From contig JAMXBD010001039.1 of assembly GCA_024138025.1 (NCBI GenBank), forward strand, positions 186,001 to 250,000: a stretch of DNA of 64,000 bases. Direction: 5' to 3'. Positions 46,001-60,295 of the stretch are shown in pieces. Position numbers and translations under genes: made by a program. Below the pieces are notes generated by a model. That model had not been told where the DNA came from, searched no databases, and saw only the letters and a program-made list of their open reading frames with translations. This stretch comes from Combretum micranthum (Eukaryota; Streptophyta; Magnoliopsida; Myrtales; Combretaceae). Position 1 is the stretch's first letter. The number at the start of each line of letters is the position of its first letter.

Positions 46001-48330
46001 GTTGGAAAAGAAAAACAACAACTTAGAAGTATTATAATTATGGTAATAGTAAATTCGGATCTAGGAATAAAGTGTACAAAACAAGACTCAAATTTCATCT
46101 AATCTAGTCTAAATTCATGTCTAATGCTTCTAAGACCTTATATGAACATAAAACTTGATAAAAACAAGCTTTACAAGCATGATTAGAAGTCCTACATTAC
46201 AAGAAAAGTATTATGAACAAATTCATAGAAATTATACATACTGAGACTTCTACAAGTTATGATGGAATTTAGGATATGAATGAAGGTTTAAATGAGATCC
46301 TCCACAATAATATATAATCAAAAGAAAGTTGAAAGAATTAAACAATAAAAATTTCTTTTCTATAAGAATCAATACTTTAAGAAATCGCAAACTAGAATTC
46401 ACTCAGTTTTACTCTTAAATCAATATCAATGTTACTGTTATTCCTATAAGTATAATTATGATTATTGCTATTATTATGACTGCTAAATATAGTATTCAGT
46501 ATTGTTGATATTTTCATCACGAGTCATGAATGATTATTAATACTGTTATTTTCACATTAATGCCACTATATCTATATTATCATCAATACTATTATTATTT
46601 TGTCACTAGTATTATTATTTACTAATAGTATTAAAATTGTTGTTATTCTTATACTTGTATTTATTACTAATATTGACATTAACATTTCATACTAATATTA
46701 CTGATAATATGATATTATTAAACTTGGTTTGTTTTGCAATAAAAATAAACCGAAGTATAATAAAAATTTGATATATCTAAACTCCATAGACATACGATTT
46801 ATAATTTTTGAAAGATATAGATACTAGAACATACCCATAAAAAAAAAAAAATATCAATTTGAGAGACAGATAAGGTTGACGGGCAAAGAGTTAATAAATA
46901 AAAATCTTCTACTAAAAGTAGTAGAACTTAAGAAAAGATAAACCCCTTGAATAAAAAACATAGATAACAATTAAAACCGAGAGAAACAATATAAAAACAA
47001 ATAACAGGTAAATATTTTTTACTTTAGAAATTAAAACCTTAATAAAAACTATATCAAATACCGATATGGAATAGTTAGGCACCTATAAGAATTCAATTAA
47101 ATTATTTAACGATACAGTAATTAATATGACGAACTTAGTCTAATATCTGACGATAGAGATCAACACCTTTAAATTATAGGAAGACTTCTCTTACAGAAAT
47201 AGTCCAATAATGAATCTCTGTTATTTCCTTTCATAAGAAAATAGATCAATTTCCGAATTATCAATAGCTTATGCAACAATTTAGCAAGGACCACATGTGA
47301 GTTACTTGACTTTATCACATTGTTTGTGCTTGTAGTATAGTTGCATTTTGAATAATATATATTCAATTGATATGCATGCGGGATTGGGAATAATGCATGA
47401 TGCGTGGTGTATGATTGAATGCCAAATTATCATAATATAAGAGAAAATCCTATTGTGTGATAAATATTGTATGAAATATGCTGATGATTGTCTGGAAATG
47501 GTGTGATCGCCTTAAACTTGATTAACAACTATCGGTGCTATAAATGAAACAGATATGCATTGCACGATTTGCATAAACTGCATTTGGAGATGTGGCAGCC
47601 TACTACGTGTTAGTATTTCGGTTCTCTGGTAATGCTTGGTTTTTCTAGCAAAGAGGCTAGTAGTTCTACACAAGCTTACCTTTGTTCCGTCGGTTCCATG
47701 GGAACTAACTGGAAATGAAGGACGCCGCCCATGGTATCGCTGTGAAATGACTAACACTTAGTGGAGTTTCTAAGGTTGAAAATACGAAGTGAGTGCCTAA
47801 AGTGTAAAGAGATAGTTACAATGAGGATCGTGGCATTCCTGTATACTTAGTTTCTCCTGGGTAGATGGGCCATAATATCGAGGTCCTTTAACCCCGATGA
47901 AGAGAGCATAAATCTTCATCCTACTTTGGATTCTAGATCATTCAAGCTTGTAATGTGCATATGATTTATTGTTGCATTACATATGATTGATAATTATACT
48001 TGGTTGAAATTGTTTGATGTGTGGTCTGGTCAGGTTATCTCACTGAGCCCGTGGTTCGCTCACCCCCTAGTAGTTTTTGTGCAGGATTATTACTAGCTAG
48101 GATTGGGCTAGGAATGTGTGAAGAGAGCTTCTCCAACGAACTCTATTGAAGATAGAGATATAGGATGTGGTAAACTTAGAATGTAAACTAGATAAATTTT
48201 ATATTGTTGAAATTTGTAAGTGGTAGTTTGAAACCCATTTTCACTATTTGGTAGGGGATACCGATTCTCTGCGATCCTGGTAGAAATTGGAAAATCGGAT
48301 TCCATAGCTAAAATCCTGTAATATATTATA
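43014..48330 (+). repeat. LTR D: long degenerate LTR of the chromovirus 1 family
   Basis: Starts TGTAATCCCCCAAATTTT, like TGTAAACCCCC of LTR C. The block GAGATTTCGTATCTTGA, then GGTAATTCAAGATATAATTA (43859-43903), matches the minus-strand chromovirus 1 LTR (GAGATTTCGTATTTTGAGTA, AATAATTCAAGATATGATTA). Near 48030, CTCACTGAGCCCGTGGTTCG corresponds to CACTAAGCTGTGGTTTCGCT there. The right end is unclear: no GGGGCGTGACA terminus is found before 48398. It includes an AC repeat at 44634-44652 and short open frames without meaning. Confidence 0.55.
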
Positions 48331-48398
48331 TCATTTATATGATAAATATTGATAAATAAATAGAGTCTTGTACACTCTGATATACAAGACGGCTCTCA

Positions 48399-49336
48399 TG
48401 TTACAGGTGCACACGTGATATGATAGCTTTAGATTAATCCTACTAGGCCCCTATTTGGAGTTGTGATAATAATTAAGGGAGATTCTGCATTGTAGGCTTA
48501 AAGTAGAGCCCATTAGAATTATCCCGTCCAATTCCAACATTTCTTAAATTGGCTTATACATATGACAAATAAAGGCTTTACTGGGCATGGATCCACAATG
48601 GAGCCCACATCTATAAGACTATATCTACTATGAGAGGAACTCATCCTAACCATTAGTCGTCTGTCTCATTTAACGGCTGATATTAACAACTAGATCCCTT
48701 ATAAACACCACTAGTCCCCACCTCATTTGGATAAGTTGTAAATCTTGAACAAATGTTGTTGTGCTACCATATTTCCATCTCGGTGAATCAAACACTTGTC
48801 TTAATCAAGAGCAGTCATCGATTCATTACATATAGTGAGGTTGATGCTTTCTAACTCCCTTACCTGTCACACGTGTATTAGAACCAATTAAGACTACTTA
48901 CTCATCCTTCCTACACGACTCTCTCTTGATCACCCTAGTACATGTTGTTTCCCTAGGTCACGTGAGCATGATTGTCATGCAATACGCATGTGATCGTTGT
49001 ATTCGGAATCATACCCATGCAAAGTTAGTATATTTTATTTCACTTATTATGACAGATCATAGTAAGATAAAATAATAAAGGATATAAATAGACTTGAGGT
49101 CCTCAATCTAAATAGTATGAGGTTTTTTCTATTATGTTTTTTCACACATCTCATTAGTAAGAAAAATCAAGAGAACAAATACTACTTTAAACTAGATGAC
49201 TAAAACACTCTTAAAAGAATTGGTTTTTTTCACGGATTCAGAAACGCTTTTACACTTATTTAATTTTATTCATTGTACCTTTATTTCATGAGATATTAGA
49301 ATTCGGGCATCAAGAAATCCATTAATGATTCCAGCA
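48399..49336 (+). repeat. Probable solo Copia LTR
   Basis: Begins TGTTACAGGTGCACACG, ends ATGATTCCAGCA, and contains TATAAATAG at 49083-49091 followed by ACTTGAGGTCCTCAATC, a layout common in plant Copia LTRs. Flanks TCTCA and TATCA agree in four of five bases. No second LTR, primer site or coding region is nearby. Borders are tentative. Confidence 0.4.
49083..49091 (+). promoter_or_regulatory. TATA box in the putative Copia LTR
   Basis: TATAAATAG in a GC-poor context, followed by the ACTTGAGGTCCTC motif. Confidence 0.45.
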
Positions 49337-50929
49337 TATCACACAATAATAGTTAATACTAGAATGCAATTAATGCATCTTATTGTACCGCACGTCAGGA
49401 GGGTTAGAATGATAATAAAATTATTTTCTTCTGTAATATAACAAAATGAAATATAATATTAAAATGAAGTTAATGTACCATAGTCTATCTTGTCAAACGG
49501 GTTAAACGACATTTTGAAAGGGTTTCTTAAGCCCACGAAGTCGTAGTAGTTGGCATAAAATACCACTAAACTGCTTCATGTATGACCACAATCGGTCTTT
49601 GATTAACTTTTCAAATGTGATGTCCTACCACCATGATTTTTCAATATGTATGCCCGAAATTTCTGCTTCTCCCCGAATTAAGAGAAAAAAAGATGGATAT
49701 CCAGTGTGTATCCACGTATGAAATTTCTAAAATATGTATGAGATACGAGAAATGCAATTGTTTTCGTGGAATATTCCTAATAGCTCGTGTTTTTGAACAA
49801 CTGACAGCTATGATCCTCTTTCAGATATCACCTTATTTTTTTAGGTATAGCACAATATGCGGCCTCCTAGGATGGGTTGCATCGACCATGACCAGTATTT
49901 TCTCCATCTTTCCTCAATTAAGGGAAAAGATATGAATATTCAATGTTTATTCACATATGAAATTCTAAAGTGGAATTAGATACGATCTTTCTTGGAATAT
50001 TTCGGCCCTTATGTCCTAACAGCACATGTTTTGAACGAGTGATAGCCATGACCTTTTTCAGATACAGATGAATATTTGCTATTCCGGAATGGTGTGTCCA
50101 TTCTATTTTAATAAATAAATACATGTTAAATAAATTTTAAACAAATTTAAAATAAAACAAATAATTATTATTTTTTTATAAATACGTAGCAAATTTTTAT
50201 TTGTTAGGATAGGATAAAGACATTATTTTTCACTTTGCTGTTTATTAGTGTATTTATAATTTATTTTCTACTTTGAAAAAACTCATCATCATCATTCAAC
50301 TTTTACACAAAACTTTCATCATATATATTTTTAAATTTTTTAACTATAGTAAAATATGTGGCCTAGCTCCTAGGTGAAATCATAAGGACGAGAGAAAATT
50401 GAATAAAATCTACACCGACGTCTCGTAGATGGGTTGCATTGGCAACAATAATGTTGGTTTATTCTGGTAGTTTTAAACATGGTGACAGGGTACAAGGCAC
50501 AACTAATAACTGCCAGTAGGTTATTATTCACCACCCCTTGGCCTTGCGGTGGCCAACAATGATTGTGTAATATTTTAACTTCAAATATTCTTTTTTAACT
50601 GAAAATTTCTATATATTTATTGTTATTTAATTAAATATATTTAATAATATTATTATTGAATTAGTCAATGTAGATCAATCGGGGGAAAAAAAAACAAAGA
50701 AAGAAAGAAACATGTGCGAAAGATGGATGGAACAATTAATAGCAATAAGAGATATCTTAATTTGTGAAAAAATAAAAACAACGAAGTGTCAAATATATTA
50801 ATTGATAACAAAAATACAAAAAAATACAAAAATGTTCATAACGATTCTAAAAATCTTTTTAAAAAAATCCTTACCTAAGTTTGAAATCGAGTTTAGATAG
50901 ATTAAATAAACTGAGCAATTTGTAGGATG
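49337..50929. other. Unassigned AT-rich region with a degenerate 240-bp duplication
   Basis: The block from CCCCGAATTAAGAGAAAA (49671) to TTTCAGATATCACC (49834) recurs in diverged form from TCCTCAATTAAGGGAAAA (49911) to TTTCAGATACAGATG (50070). A weaker echo of CTCCTAGGATGGGTTGCAT (49864) lies at 50369 and 50429. No protein family recognised. Confidence 0.55.
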
Positions 50930-51854
50930 TAATTATACTAGTTGACATAATTAAATTAGTAATAAATTAAGTTAAAATTTGAGATTTCAAATATCCTATC
51001 AAATTCAAATTCCTACACCACTAAACTTTAATCCAAATTTCAATTCCTTAATCCCCATAAATTTTGATTTCCATTACTTGCTTAAAAGTATCGGTCCTTA
51101 AGCCCCAACTCAAATCGAGTATTAGTTTTATCTAAATTAAGCTCTTAAATTAAGTCCTTATTTTAATTTCTTAATTTTTAACATATAAATTCTTAAATCA
51201 TTTCATAAATACTTTTAGAATTAAAAATATTTGTATGAAATGTTTAAACTCATAACCCTTACCCAAAAATATCTTATATTCGCATTATCCTTATCTTTAT
51301 ATTTTCTTTTGCTTTTCATTTTTGCTTTTTCCTTCTTATTTGTCTTCCCTTTTCGTTTCATTCCTTCTTTTCCTTTCTCTTTTTCTTTTTTTTTCTCGCA
51401 AAATCATCTATAAATGTCAATTTCAAGAGGATTCTAGGGGAAATCAAAGTTAGGAAAATAAAATAAAAAGAGCAAGCATGAAATGGCTTACTCCTCTAAG
51501 GAAAAGAAGTAGTAGAGAGGATCAAATTTCATATGATCACTAAAAAGATAAGCGTAGTTGTTTTCTTTGTTTAGTTTGTTGTTATTGCATGAAAATGATG
51601 AATAAATTCTAGTTATATGTTAGATTTATGATAAAATTGAAAAACAATGGATATATAAACGTGTATGATTAAACTTAGGCTTGAGTATGTATGCGTAGAA
51701 TTAGAAGATGATGAGATGATTTGATGGAATTTGAAGCGATAATATGTATATAGATGTTATAAATGATGATTTTAAGTTGTATGTTGAATATAAGCTATTA
51801 GATGTTGAATAATGATATATAATAAGCAGTTGAAGTGAGTTAAAATACGATATA
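50930..51854 (+). repeat. LTR E, left part (chromovirus 2 family)
   Basis: Inferred as the missing 5' part of the LTR whose right part is 55938-58201. It has the expected features (pyrimidine-rich stretch 51280-51390, TCTATAAATG near 51407, a CTCTAAGG splice-like point near 51496), but direct similarity to 18064-18950 is weak and the left border is not visible. Confidence 0.35.
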
Positions 51855-54800
51855 TGTAAACCCCCAAATTTTTCGAGAATTATTTTGGAATACCGAATCG
51901 AAACCTTAAAGATTGACCAAAGTTGAAAGTGAACCTTAAATAATTTTGATCACGGGATTTCATAAGAGAATCTTCAAAAAAAAATAAAAATTCAATAATC
52001 GTTCAATTCAAAAATCCGAGCATGAGAAGGTCCATCTATCCGATCCCTAATGTAAACCCCTCAATTTCTAGGGTAAAGTTGGATTAAACCCTAACCCTAG
52101 TCAAACCGAAGTTTCAAAAGTCAACAAAGATTAAGGCAATCTAACAGTTTCAACTCCGGCAAACCCGCGCTCTCAAATCCTAGAAAACGAAATTGAGTTA
52201 ATGGCTTATAAGAGTTCGTAATAATATAGGAGAGTATAAAAATATCATATTCACCTAATTTTAGTGTCTTTCGGATCCGAATAGGATCAATTTTCGAAAA
52301 CCGTACTCGGGAACACCTAACGATAAAAATATTCTGATAACACCAAAAGACTCGTAATTATACAAGGATTTCAAAAATATCAGTTTCACAATTTTTTTAT
52401 AACTAAAATATCAGATATAGCATTTACGCGTATTTTTATTACTAACGGTATTTTATTTGTCTAGTCTATTACTATTCATAGTACTATTTTTACTATTCAT
52501 TACTATTTCACTATTTTACTGCTTCTTATAACTATTTCTTACTACCTACACACCTATTTCTTACACTTTTATATTTCCAACACAACTTTATTCATATAAA
52601 ACCTTACATATTATTACTTTCTTTACAAAATTATAAAATAAAACAAAATCCTCCCTTTCTCTCCCATTATTGCCACGGCCCTCCCTCTCTCATTTCTCAA
52701 TATATTTATTTTTCAATTTATGTTATTATATCTAATTTCTACTCTAAAATTCTATAAATACCCTCTCTCTCCTTCATTCTTTCACACATTCATTTTACAT
52801 AACAAAACTCTACTAAAATTTCCTCTTAAATCCTCTCTCCAAGAATTCCTTCTCAAAACACTCTCTACCATTTACTGCTTTACAAGAAAAATAATAAACA
52901 CACTACCCATTCATCTCTTTTCAAATCCTCCATTAAACCTTAGATAAAATCCTATCTATATCTCTTTACCATGTCATGCAACTTAGCATGACCATGGTAT
53001 GTGTTTCCTAAACAAATAATTGTTATGGAAGCAATACTATGCTCATGTTTTGTTTTTGTTCATGAACAAATCTTATTTTACTATTGTGTTGTTTTATTGT
53101 TATTGTTATGCTATTATGTTATTGTTATTATCCTAATTTAACTCCTATATTTTAGTAAATATATTTATGTATATATATTTCCGAGAGTATATGAGCTCAC
53201 TAACATAATATCAAGGCAAAATGACTTGCCTTCTTTTCTTTTCTTTTCTTTTCTTTTTGGGACTAGTCTATTCTTAGTCACGGGTTGCATTGATGAAGCT
53301 AAGACTCCTAATACATGATTGGGATACCTTGATAAAGCTAAAGTTCCCAATGCTTGACCATGTTATTATGTTTATTTGCTTATGAGTATTTCTTTCTATC
53401 TTATATGTATTATTCTTACTTTTTCATTGCTACATAATATACTCATGCATGATTAGAATGTTGCTGTCTTAAATAAAAATAAAAATGGGTTCTTTCTTAA
53501 ACAAGAAAAAAGTGAACTAGATTTCTCAACAAAGGATTTTTCTACAAGAAATCTAAGTATTGTTTTTAATAAATTCTTTTCAAAATCTTAGACAAGTTAA
53601 TAATAAGTTTTAAAGTATTAGTGATGAAGATTTCTTCAAATGAAAGGAACTCATTTCTTTTATAAATCAAAACTAAATACTTCATAAAATAGAATTTTTA
53701 GTATTGAACTTAATATTTTAACTCAACCATATCTTTTATAAAACTTAAATAGGTTCACTATAGACTTCGAAAATCACATACTAAGAAAGTTTCTTCAAAA
53801 CTTAATTTTTTTATACTGTTACTCTCTTTTCAAAATTAAGATGAAATTTTTGTTTAGTTCTAATATTAACAATTCTTTATTAACAAAGCTTTTCTTATAA
53901 ACTTATCTAAAAGAATTATTCCACCACTTGATGAATATTAAGAAGAAAACAAGTTTTTCAAATCAAGGTAAAATCAACTCACTATTTTAGAAACCAACTT
54001 AGAAAAATAAAATCTGCCAGGAAAGTAAAGTTTTAAAGGTAAACTTATTCTTTTTTTTAAAGAAGAAAAAGGATATAAAAATGAGAGAAAAAGCATATAT
54101 TTAATACAACTCCAAATATTTGACTACACCAACAACTTAAGGAAAATTTTGAAAAGCCTATTTTTCAATCACTAGAAATAAAGTTGGTAGATAACTTAAA
54201 GAACCAAATTTTGGGAAATTAATTTACTTTTGAAAAGATAGGAAATAGAATTATAATAGGAAAAACACTCACCTATAACAACTCAAGAATTTTTAAGTTT
54301 CCTTCTAGCAATTTAAAAAGAAAATTTTTTTTCAAAGTTTATCTTTTATAACTCGAAAGACAAATTGTTTGTGAAATATCAATATTGAGACAACACTACA
54401 AATATCATGCATATGATATGAGTATAAATATATGTTCAAAGGATTTTTCAACTATATAAATATTCATATACTTTGCTTAAAGATTTTTGAGTAAAGAGAA
54501 GTTTGGAAAAATCATATTTTGTAGACTATGAAATTCGTAACTATTCTGTAGTAGCAATTTGCAACCCAAATGGCTTTTTATGAAAAAATAACCTTAGAAT
54601 GGATAGATCTTTTCGAGTAGGTAGAAAACGGTATATTATATGTGAAATTCCGAGTTAAAATAAGAGCTAGTTATGGCTATTTTAAGTTTGAATTTCCTCT
54701 TATCCAAATTTTGACGCAAATGCTAGAATAGAATTAGAAAGTTCAAGAAGAGATTCCATGAAGTACTCATTTTGGGTATTTTTTGTTTAGGTAACGAAGT

Positions 54801-55937
54801 TTAGGAGGATCCATATTCGAGGACCATTACAAGTAAAGAATCTTTAGCAAGGATGGCTGAGTGAGTTTAATTCCTACCTTTTTACGTGCTTGTTTGTGCT
54901 TATAGCTAGAGGCACTAGAAGTAGGAAAAGATAAAAAAAATGAATTTTGTATGATAACATTGATTGACAGAATACTAAGCATATCGGGATATGAATTATT
55001 GTTAAATCAAATTGTGTTTTATTATTACCATGATGGATGTCTGCAATTCTATGATCGCTTTAAAGTACCTTAATGACATATTTCAAGTTATATATATATA
55101 TATATTAATTGATTCATGCATATCACGTAATTAGTTTCATTTCATTAGCCACTATACTCGATGGGACAAGAGTATAGTAGTGGGGTTTGTAGGAGCCAAA
55201 AGTCTGCAAAGATGGGCGAATAGGAGCCATAAAGAACTATTTGAGGATGGGCGAGTAGGAGCCAGAAGTAAACTACATAAGTTAGATTTCAAAGATGGGT
55301 TTTAAAGAGCCTGAAACACCTAACCTTTCAATGGAAGGGTAAATCCATTCAAAACATATGATTTCCGGTAGATCATATGTATTACTTATTCACTTGCGTG
55401 ATGCATTCATATGCTTATTTAATAACGTGTTTGAAATTATTGATACGAGTACGTTGATTCAAGAATATTCTCACTAAGCTAGTTATGCTTGTTCTCCGAT
55501 AGACTTTTATTGTAACAGGACCAATATCTCTTATGCCCGAGGACTTCATATACTCGAGTGGGATTATGTTTTGGGGAGCTTCTGGAAATCCTTTGAAGAT
55601 CTTAGGCTAAATATCCTTTAATATCTTTTGGTGTTAGTATTGTTTCCTTGTGTAAAAGACTAAGCTGATATTATGATTGTTTTGAGATTTATAGGGGAAA
55701 GCTCCTAAGATGCTGTAAGGATTATATTCTTATAACGTTGAAATTAGATGGTTATCTAGATTTCTTGTATGTTGTATTTACTATTCTGAACCACACATTC
55801 CACCGGTGTATTCTATTGTTGTGATAGACGCCTTACATATGGTGTTGAAGATTCGCATGACTTTGGGAAGTCATTCTTAAGTTTTAAAACCATATGTGGC
55901 GGACTACCACGTTTAGGATACCCTTTGGGGTGTGACA
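51855..55937 (+). repeat. Solo LTR C of the long chromovirus LTR family (4.1 kb)
   Basis: Starts TGTAAACCCCCAAATTT and ends ACCCTTTGGGGTGTGACA, the termini of this family. Flanks ATATA and ATATG agree in four of five bases. It has a TATA box at 52753 and pyrimidine-rich leader-like sequence after it. Its last 440 bp align with LTR A and, inverted, with the start of LTR B. It separates two parts of LTR E. No gene inside. Confidence 0.7.
52753..52760 (+). promoter_or_regulatory. TATA box of LTR C
   Basis: TATAAATA followed by CCCTCTCTCTCC, a typical start region of a long gypsy LTR. Confidence 0.5.
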
Positions 55938-58201
55938 ATATGTTTTGTTTTCGAGTAAGAACACGAAGGGAACAAGGGATATCATATTTAGTTGTACTCC
56001 TTATTTTTATTCATCAGAGAAGAAACATGGCTAGAGCACACCAACACTATCCATTCGAGCTTCTCTCTATTTCTTTTTACACACACATTCCTCAAACTAG
56101 CATGGCTAGAACATAATGTGCCTTATCCCACCATTTTTTCTCTTTGATCTTTGAGCTTTTAAGAAAATTAGTGAAGCACGAGAAGAACACGACTTACCTT
56201 ATCTCATTGTCGTTCTCTTTGATCTTTGAGCGTTTGAAACATTAATGAAACATGATAGGAATGCAGCTTGATGTATTACATGTGCTTCTTCAAATGCATG
56301 TGCACGAGGTAAAACACGACTTGTGTTTTTGCCCGTGTTTTTCATAAAATTAAATAAAAATGAAATGAAATAAATAAATGAAAATTAATATGTTATGTTA
56401 GTTAATTTATATAATCAAGAATGAGTAAAGTAAATTAATGAGTTCAATAACAAATTAGATTTACCATAGATTTAAGCATAAAATGAATCTTAAGTATAAA
56501 ATTAACTTATTTAATAAATCTAAGTTCAATTTGACTAAATAGACTTCAATAAACTACAGTAAATTAGATTGATTAAGTTTAATCAACTTGACTCAGTAAT
56601 TAAATTAAATAATTACTTCTAATCAATTTGAGATTAAGATTAAGTTAAAATAGGCTTAATAAATATTAAGTGGCTTAGACTAATATGTTAGGATAGACCA
56701 TAAATAGTAAAGGGAATATGTTATTTTAAATGTTTATTTGTTAAAAAATATGAGTATTTTGAAAATGAATGATATGATGATATTTTTACAATAAATGATT
56801 ATAAATAAAGAAAATAGAAATAATTTGACAGACAATGGAGAATTGTCTGTATCTTGGCATGGCGATCTTCGCAGCCATGGCGGAATTCCTACTTAGTGTC
56901 TGATCAAATAGGTTTTTAAAATAAATTTGATGTAATTGGATAATTAAATTAAATGCTTATATAAGTTTAATTCTTGAACAAATATGGATACTTGATTTAT
57001 CTTCTAAGATGGTTTCCAATCTACCCTCTATTTATGTTTGGATTTTGAATCAATAAGGTACACAGTGATGAGCTTGTTGTTTGTTAGGACATGCATTCCT
57101 ACTGAACTAAAACTTGAAGACAACCTAATTAATGGGTGTTTCTTGTGCTTGTGTTGCTTAGTCTAGTCTAAAGAGCAATAACCTTATCCAGAGTCAGGCA
57201 TGGTAATTAGGAGCTTAGGTTACCTTCGACCATGATGCAATGGCAATTCATAAGTGGCTCGACAGATAGCTAAAGGGCAAATATTATCAGCGTAATGTTT
57301 GCTTAACATTGGGATGAAGTAACATGATTTAGTTTATGTTTGTGAAAGTGATTAAACTAAACGATGTTATAGACGAAATAAGTAAAGTTATGTAATGGCT
57401 GTAAACATAGATGAGGCTATTGTCTCTATTTCGGTTAGATATAGAAGATACAAGTGTACGAACTGCTTATATCAACCCCCTAAGTAGCTGTTGTTACTAA
57501 GGATCCCCAAAGGTTTGTTCCAAAGTGTGAATGTTCCTGTGTTTCTTATTTCATTTTAATTTAAAGATAATAACTTATTATTTATTACATTGCATTAGTT
57601 TAAGTATGCGTGCCATCTCGTGTGTACTTCTGTTACTATCGTACTAGGCTTTGCCTCATTGTTATTTTCTTTCCAGGTGTTAATGATGATATGATGATTT
57701 GATAATGTTGGTGATGTTCATGATGATAATTGAATAAGGACTATGGGATGACTCAGGAGGAGTTTATTGAAGAACAAGACGAGCTAGGATCGCTAACTTT
57801 TGTTTTATTTTGTTTTAGAGCTGGATTTATCCTTTTGAAACTTATATTTTCTTTTAAGGCTTGGTTATGGAGCTCATGTTTGTAATTTAATCTTTTAAAG
57901 CTTTGTTGTACCATCATGAAAGTTAGAGGAGATAACTGATAGTTTGGTTTTGTTTTGTGAAAATTGATCTACTCATGTGAGTAAACTTTAGAAATGTTTT
58001 TATAAAGTTTATTTTACTGCTACTAAATCCAGTTATCTCTATAATTTAATTAGATGGTTTCAATAATGAAAAATGGCTAGCAAATATTTGACATAAACAA
58101 ATCTTTTAAGGAAGCCTCTGCATGTAATACTTAAGGTGTTATACGTGGCTAGGACTAGCCATGCCATAATTTTGACTCGAGTCATGTTGGGTCCTTATAG
58201 A
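55938..58201 (+). repeat. LTR E, right part (chromovirus 2 family)
   Basis: GGATGAAGTAACATGATTTA (57311), then GATGTTATAGAC, AATGGCTGTAAACATAGATG and CTTATATCAACCCCC (57468) parallel the chromovirus 2 LTR at 19830-20000 in the same order. It ends near GGGTCCTTATAG, corresponding to GGGTCTTTACA at 20672. The left part is cut off by LTR C. Confidence 0.6.
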
Positions 58202-58853
58202 TTCAATATATATCTTCTTGTTGTTTTGAATTAAAAAAAAAAAAAAAAAGAGGAGAGAGAAAGAAAGAATAAGAATGAAAGAAGTAATGGCAAACCTCTT
58301 CAAGTTTACAAATAAATCCTCAAGTTCAAAATTAAAAGGATGTGTTTTTGAAATACTTCATAAATTTAAATTTAAGTTATGTAGTTAATGGAAAATTTTG
58401 AAGCAATTATAAGGAGATTTTTCTTGTTATATCATTAAAGGGATCAAATTTATTCCAACCTCCTTAATATTTCTTTTTACACTAAATATTATCTATTTAA
58501 TAATAATATTACTTATAGAAGTTCTTGCGATTTATTATATACTTAAATTTACAATTAACACACGTTATTTTCCAAGTTACTGCACCTTTTTTTTCGTATC
58601 TTATATCCATATGCTCCGTATCTGTGTCAAACTTTTGTTAGACATTGCTGTGAATTTATATGGGTTTAAAAAAATAATAATAATAACCTTACGAAGACAA
58701 CAATTAAATTGGTTCAATAGAAAGACTAATTTTGCATAAGTTTCAACTCTCATCATATTGCTTTATCTATGCTATTAAAGTAAGTAGACCTATTTTTGTG
58801 TTTCTTCATTTTCTTTATCTTTTATATTAAACTGAATGAAAATAATATAGTTT

Positions 58854-58890
<37 letters not shown>

Positions 58891-59577
58891 TAGCAAACGT
58901 TACATCTGCATTATTAATGTTTAATAAAGGGTAATCAATTAAGTAATAAATTATATACGAGATTAATTATAAAAAAATGTGGTTTTGTGACACATGTTTT
59001 TACAATTTCACCTATAATTTTTATCCAATTATAACTATTTTTATTTTTAAAATTATATCATTAATATGTTATTTGGATAATATATATGACACCAACCCGT
59101 CCCATGCATTATATATATATATATATATATATAGAAGTTACAAATGAGTACAGAGAAGTTATTGGTGGGTGTGATGAAATTGTTTAGGAAAAGAAGTTGG
59201 GGTGGTGTTATAAATTTCATGTCAATTTATTTATTTATTTATTTTTTGTTTTTTCGCCAAAGTCAATTTATTCTTGATAAGTAACAATTAACACATAAGA
59301 AAAACTATATATCATTTTTTTTCCATGACATTTTCATGCGTAAATTTATCGGTTTAATATATTTTAACACTTACAACGGGAACTGGGTCGCCAATATGCT
59401 ATAATTCGGATGTAAACGGACGGAATTTTCTGAGTAGGCTGTCCATGCCATGTAAACGTACGTTGATTTGATCGACTTCACTATTAACCGGACATATCAC
59501 GAAAAACAATGGAAAGTTTGTAAAGAGTTGTATCGAGTATCGACCTTTGTTGAAGAAACAATCATCTACACCATCAA

Positions 59578-59616
<39 letters not shown>

Positions 59617-60295
59617 TTCTAATGCATACCATAAAATATTATTTAAAAACCTTTATATGCTTTACCTTTTCTTTGCCATATGGTAAAGAAATTTCACTTA
59701 TATTATTACTTACAATCATATATGTACATAACATCGTCACGGTGTGTTTTAATTATTTGATTTTTATTTATATTTTATTTATATATAATTTGCATTTATA
59801 TTTTTTATTTGTATTTGATTTGTTTGATTTGTTTATGTGTAAAAATATCTAATTTTTATCTATATTTTTTTGATAAATAATCTATTTGATAATAAAAAAA
59901 TAAGATATAAAAAAAATCGGAATAACACCTATCAGATAGACCCTAAACATTTCGGCCAAAAAAAACAAACTAAACATGCATCAGTATCATTGCCAACTCC
60001 GTCAAAAACGTTCACCTATAACTTCAAGAAGCACCGTGTCTCTTTCTCTCTTCCTTCCTTGCTTGTTTCCTAATGACCCCTATTAATGCAACACCGCAAA
60101 TATCCCTCTTCATCTTCATTTCTCTCTAAACCCCAAGAGAACATACACGCGCCAACACGCACAGATATATATATATATATATATCATTATATACCCATTA
60201 TTATCTTGTCCACTCTTGCTAAAATAAAAATTTCTTTCCCCCTTTTTTATTCCTTCAAGCAAATCAACGAACTGTGTTTTATTTAGAAAAAAACA
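58202..60295. other. Low-repeat spacer with microsatellites, upstream of the C2-domain gene
   Basis: Holds poly-A at 58233-58249, AT repeats at 58857-58886, 59110-59132 and 60166-60184, and an ATT repeat at 59578-59614 that creates a false Leu/Tyr-repeat ORF. Apart from these no transposon or gene is recognised. The last few hundred bases should hold the promoter and 5' UTR of the next gene. Confidence 0.5.

Noticed and set aside
59468..59852. Open frames with runs of Leu or Tyr
   Set aside because: Produced by the ATT microsatellite at 59578-59614.
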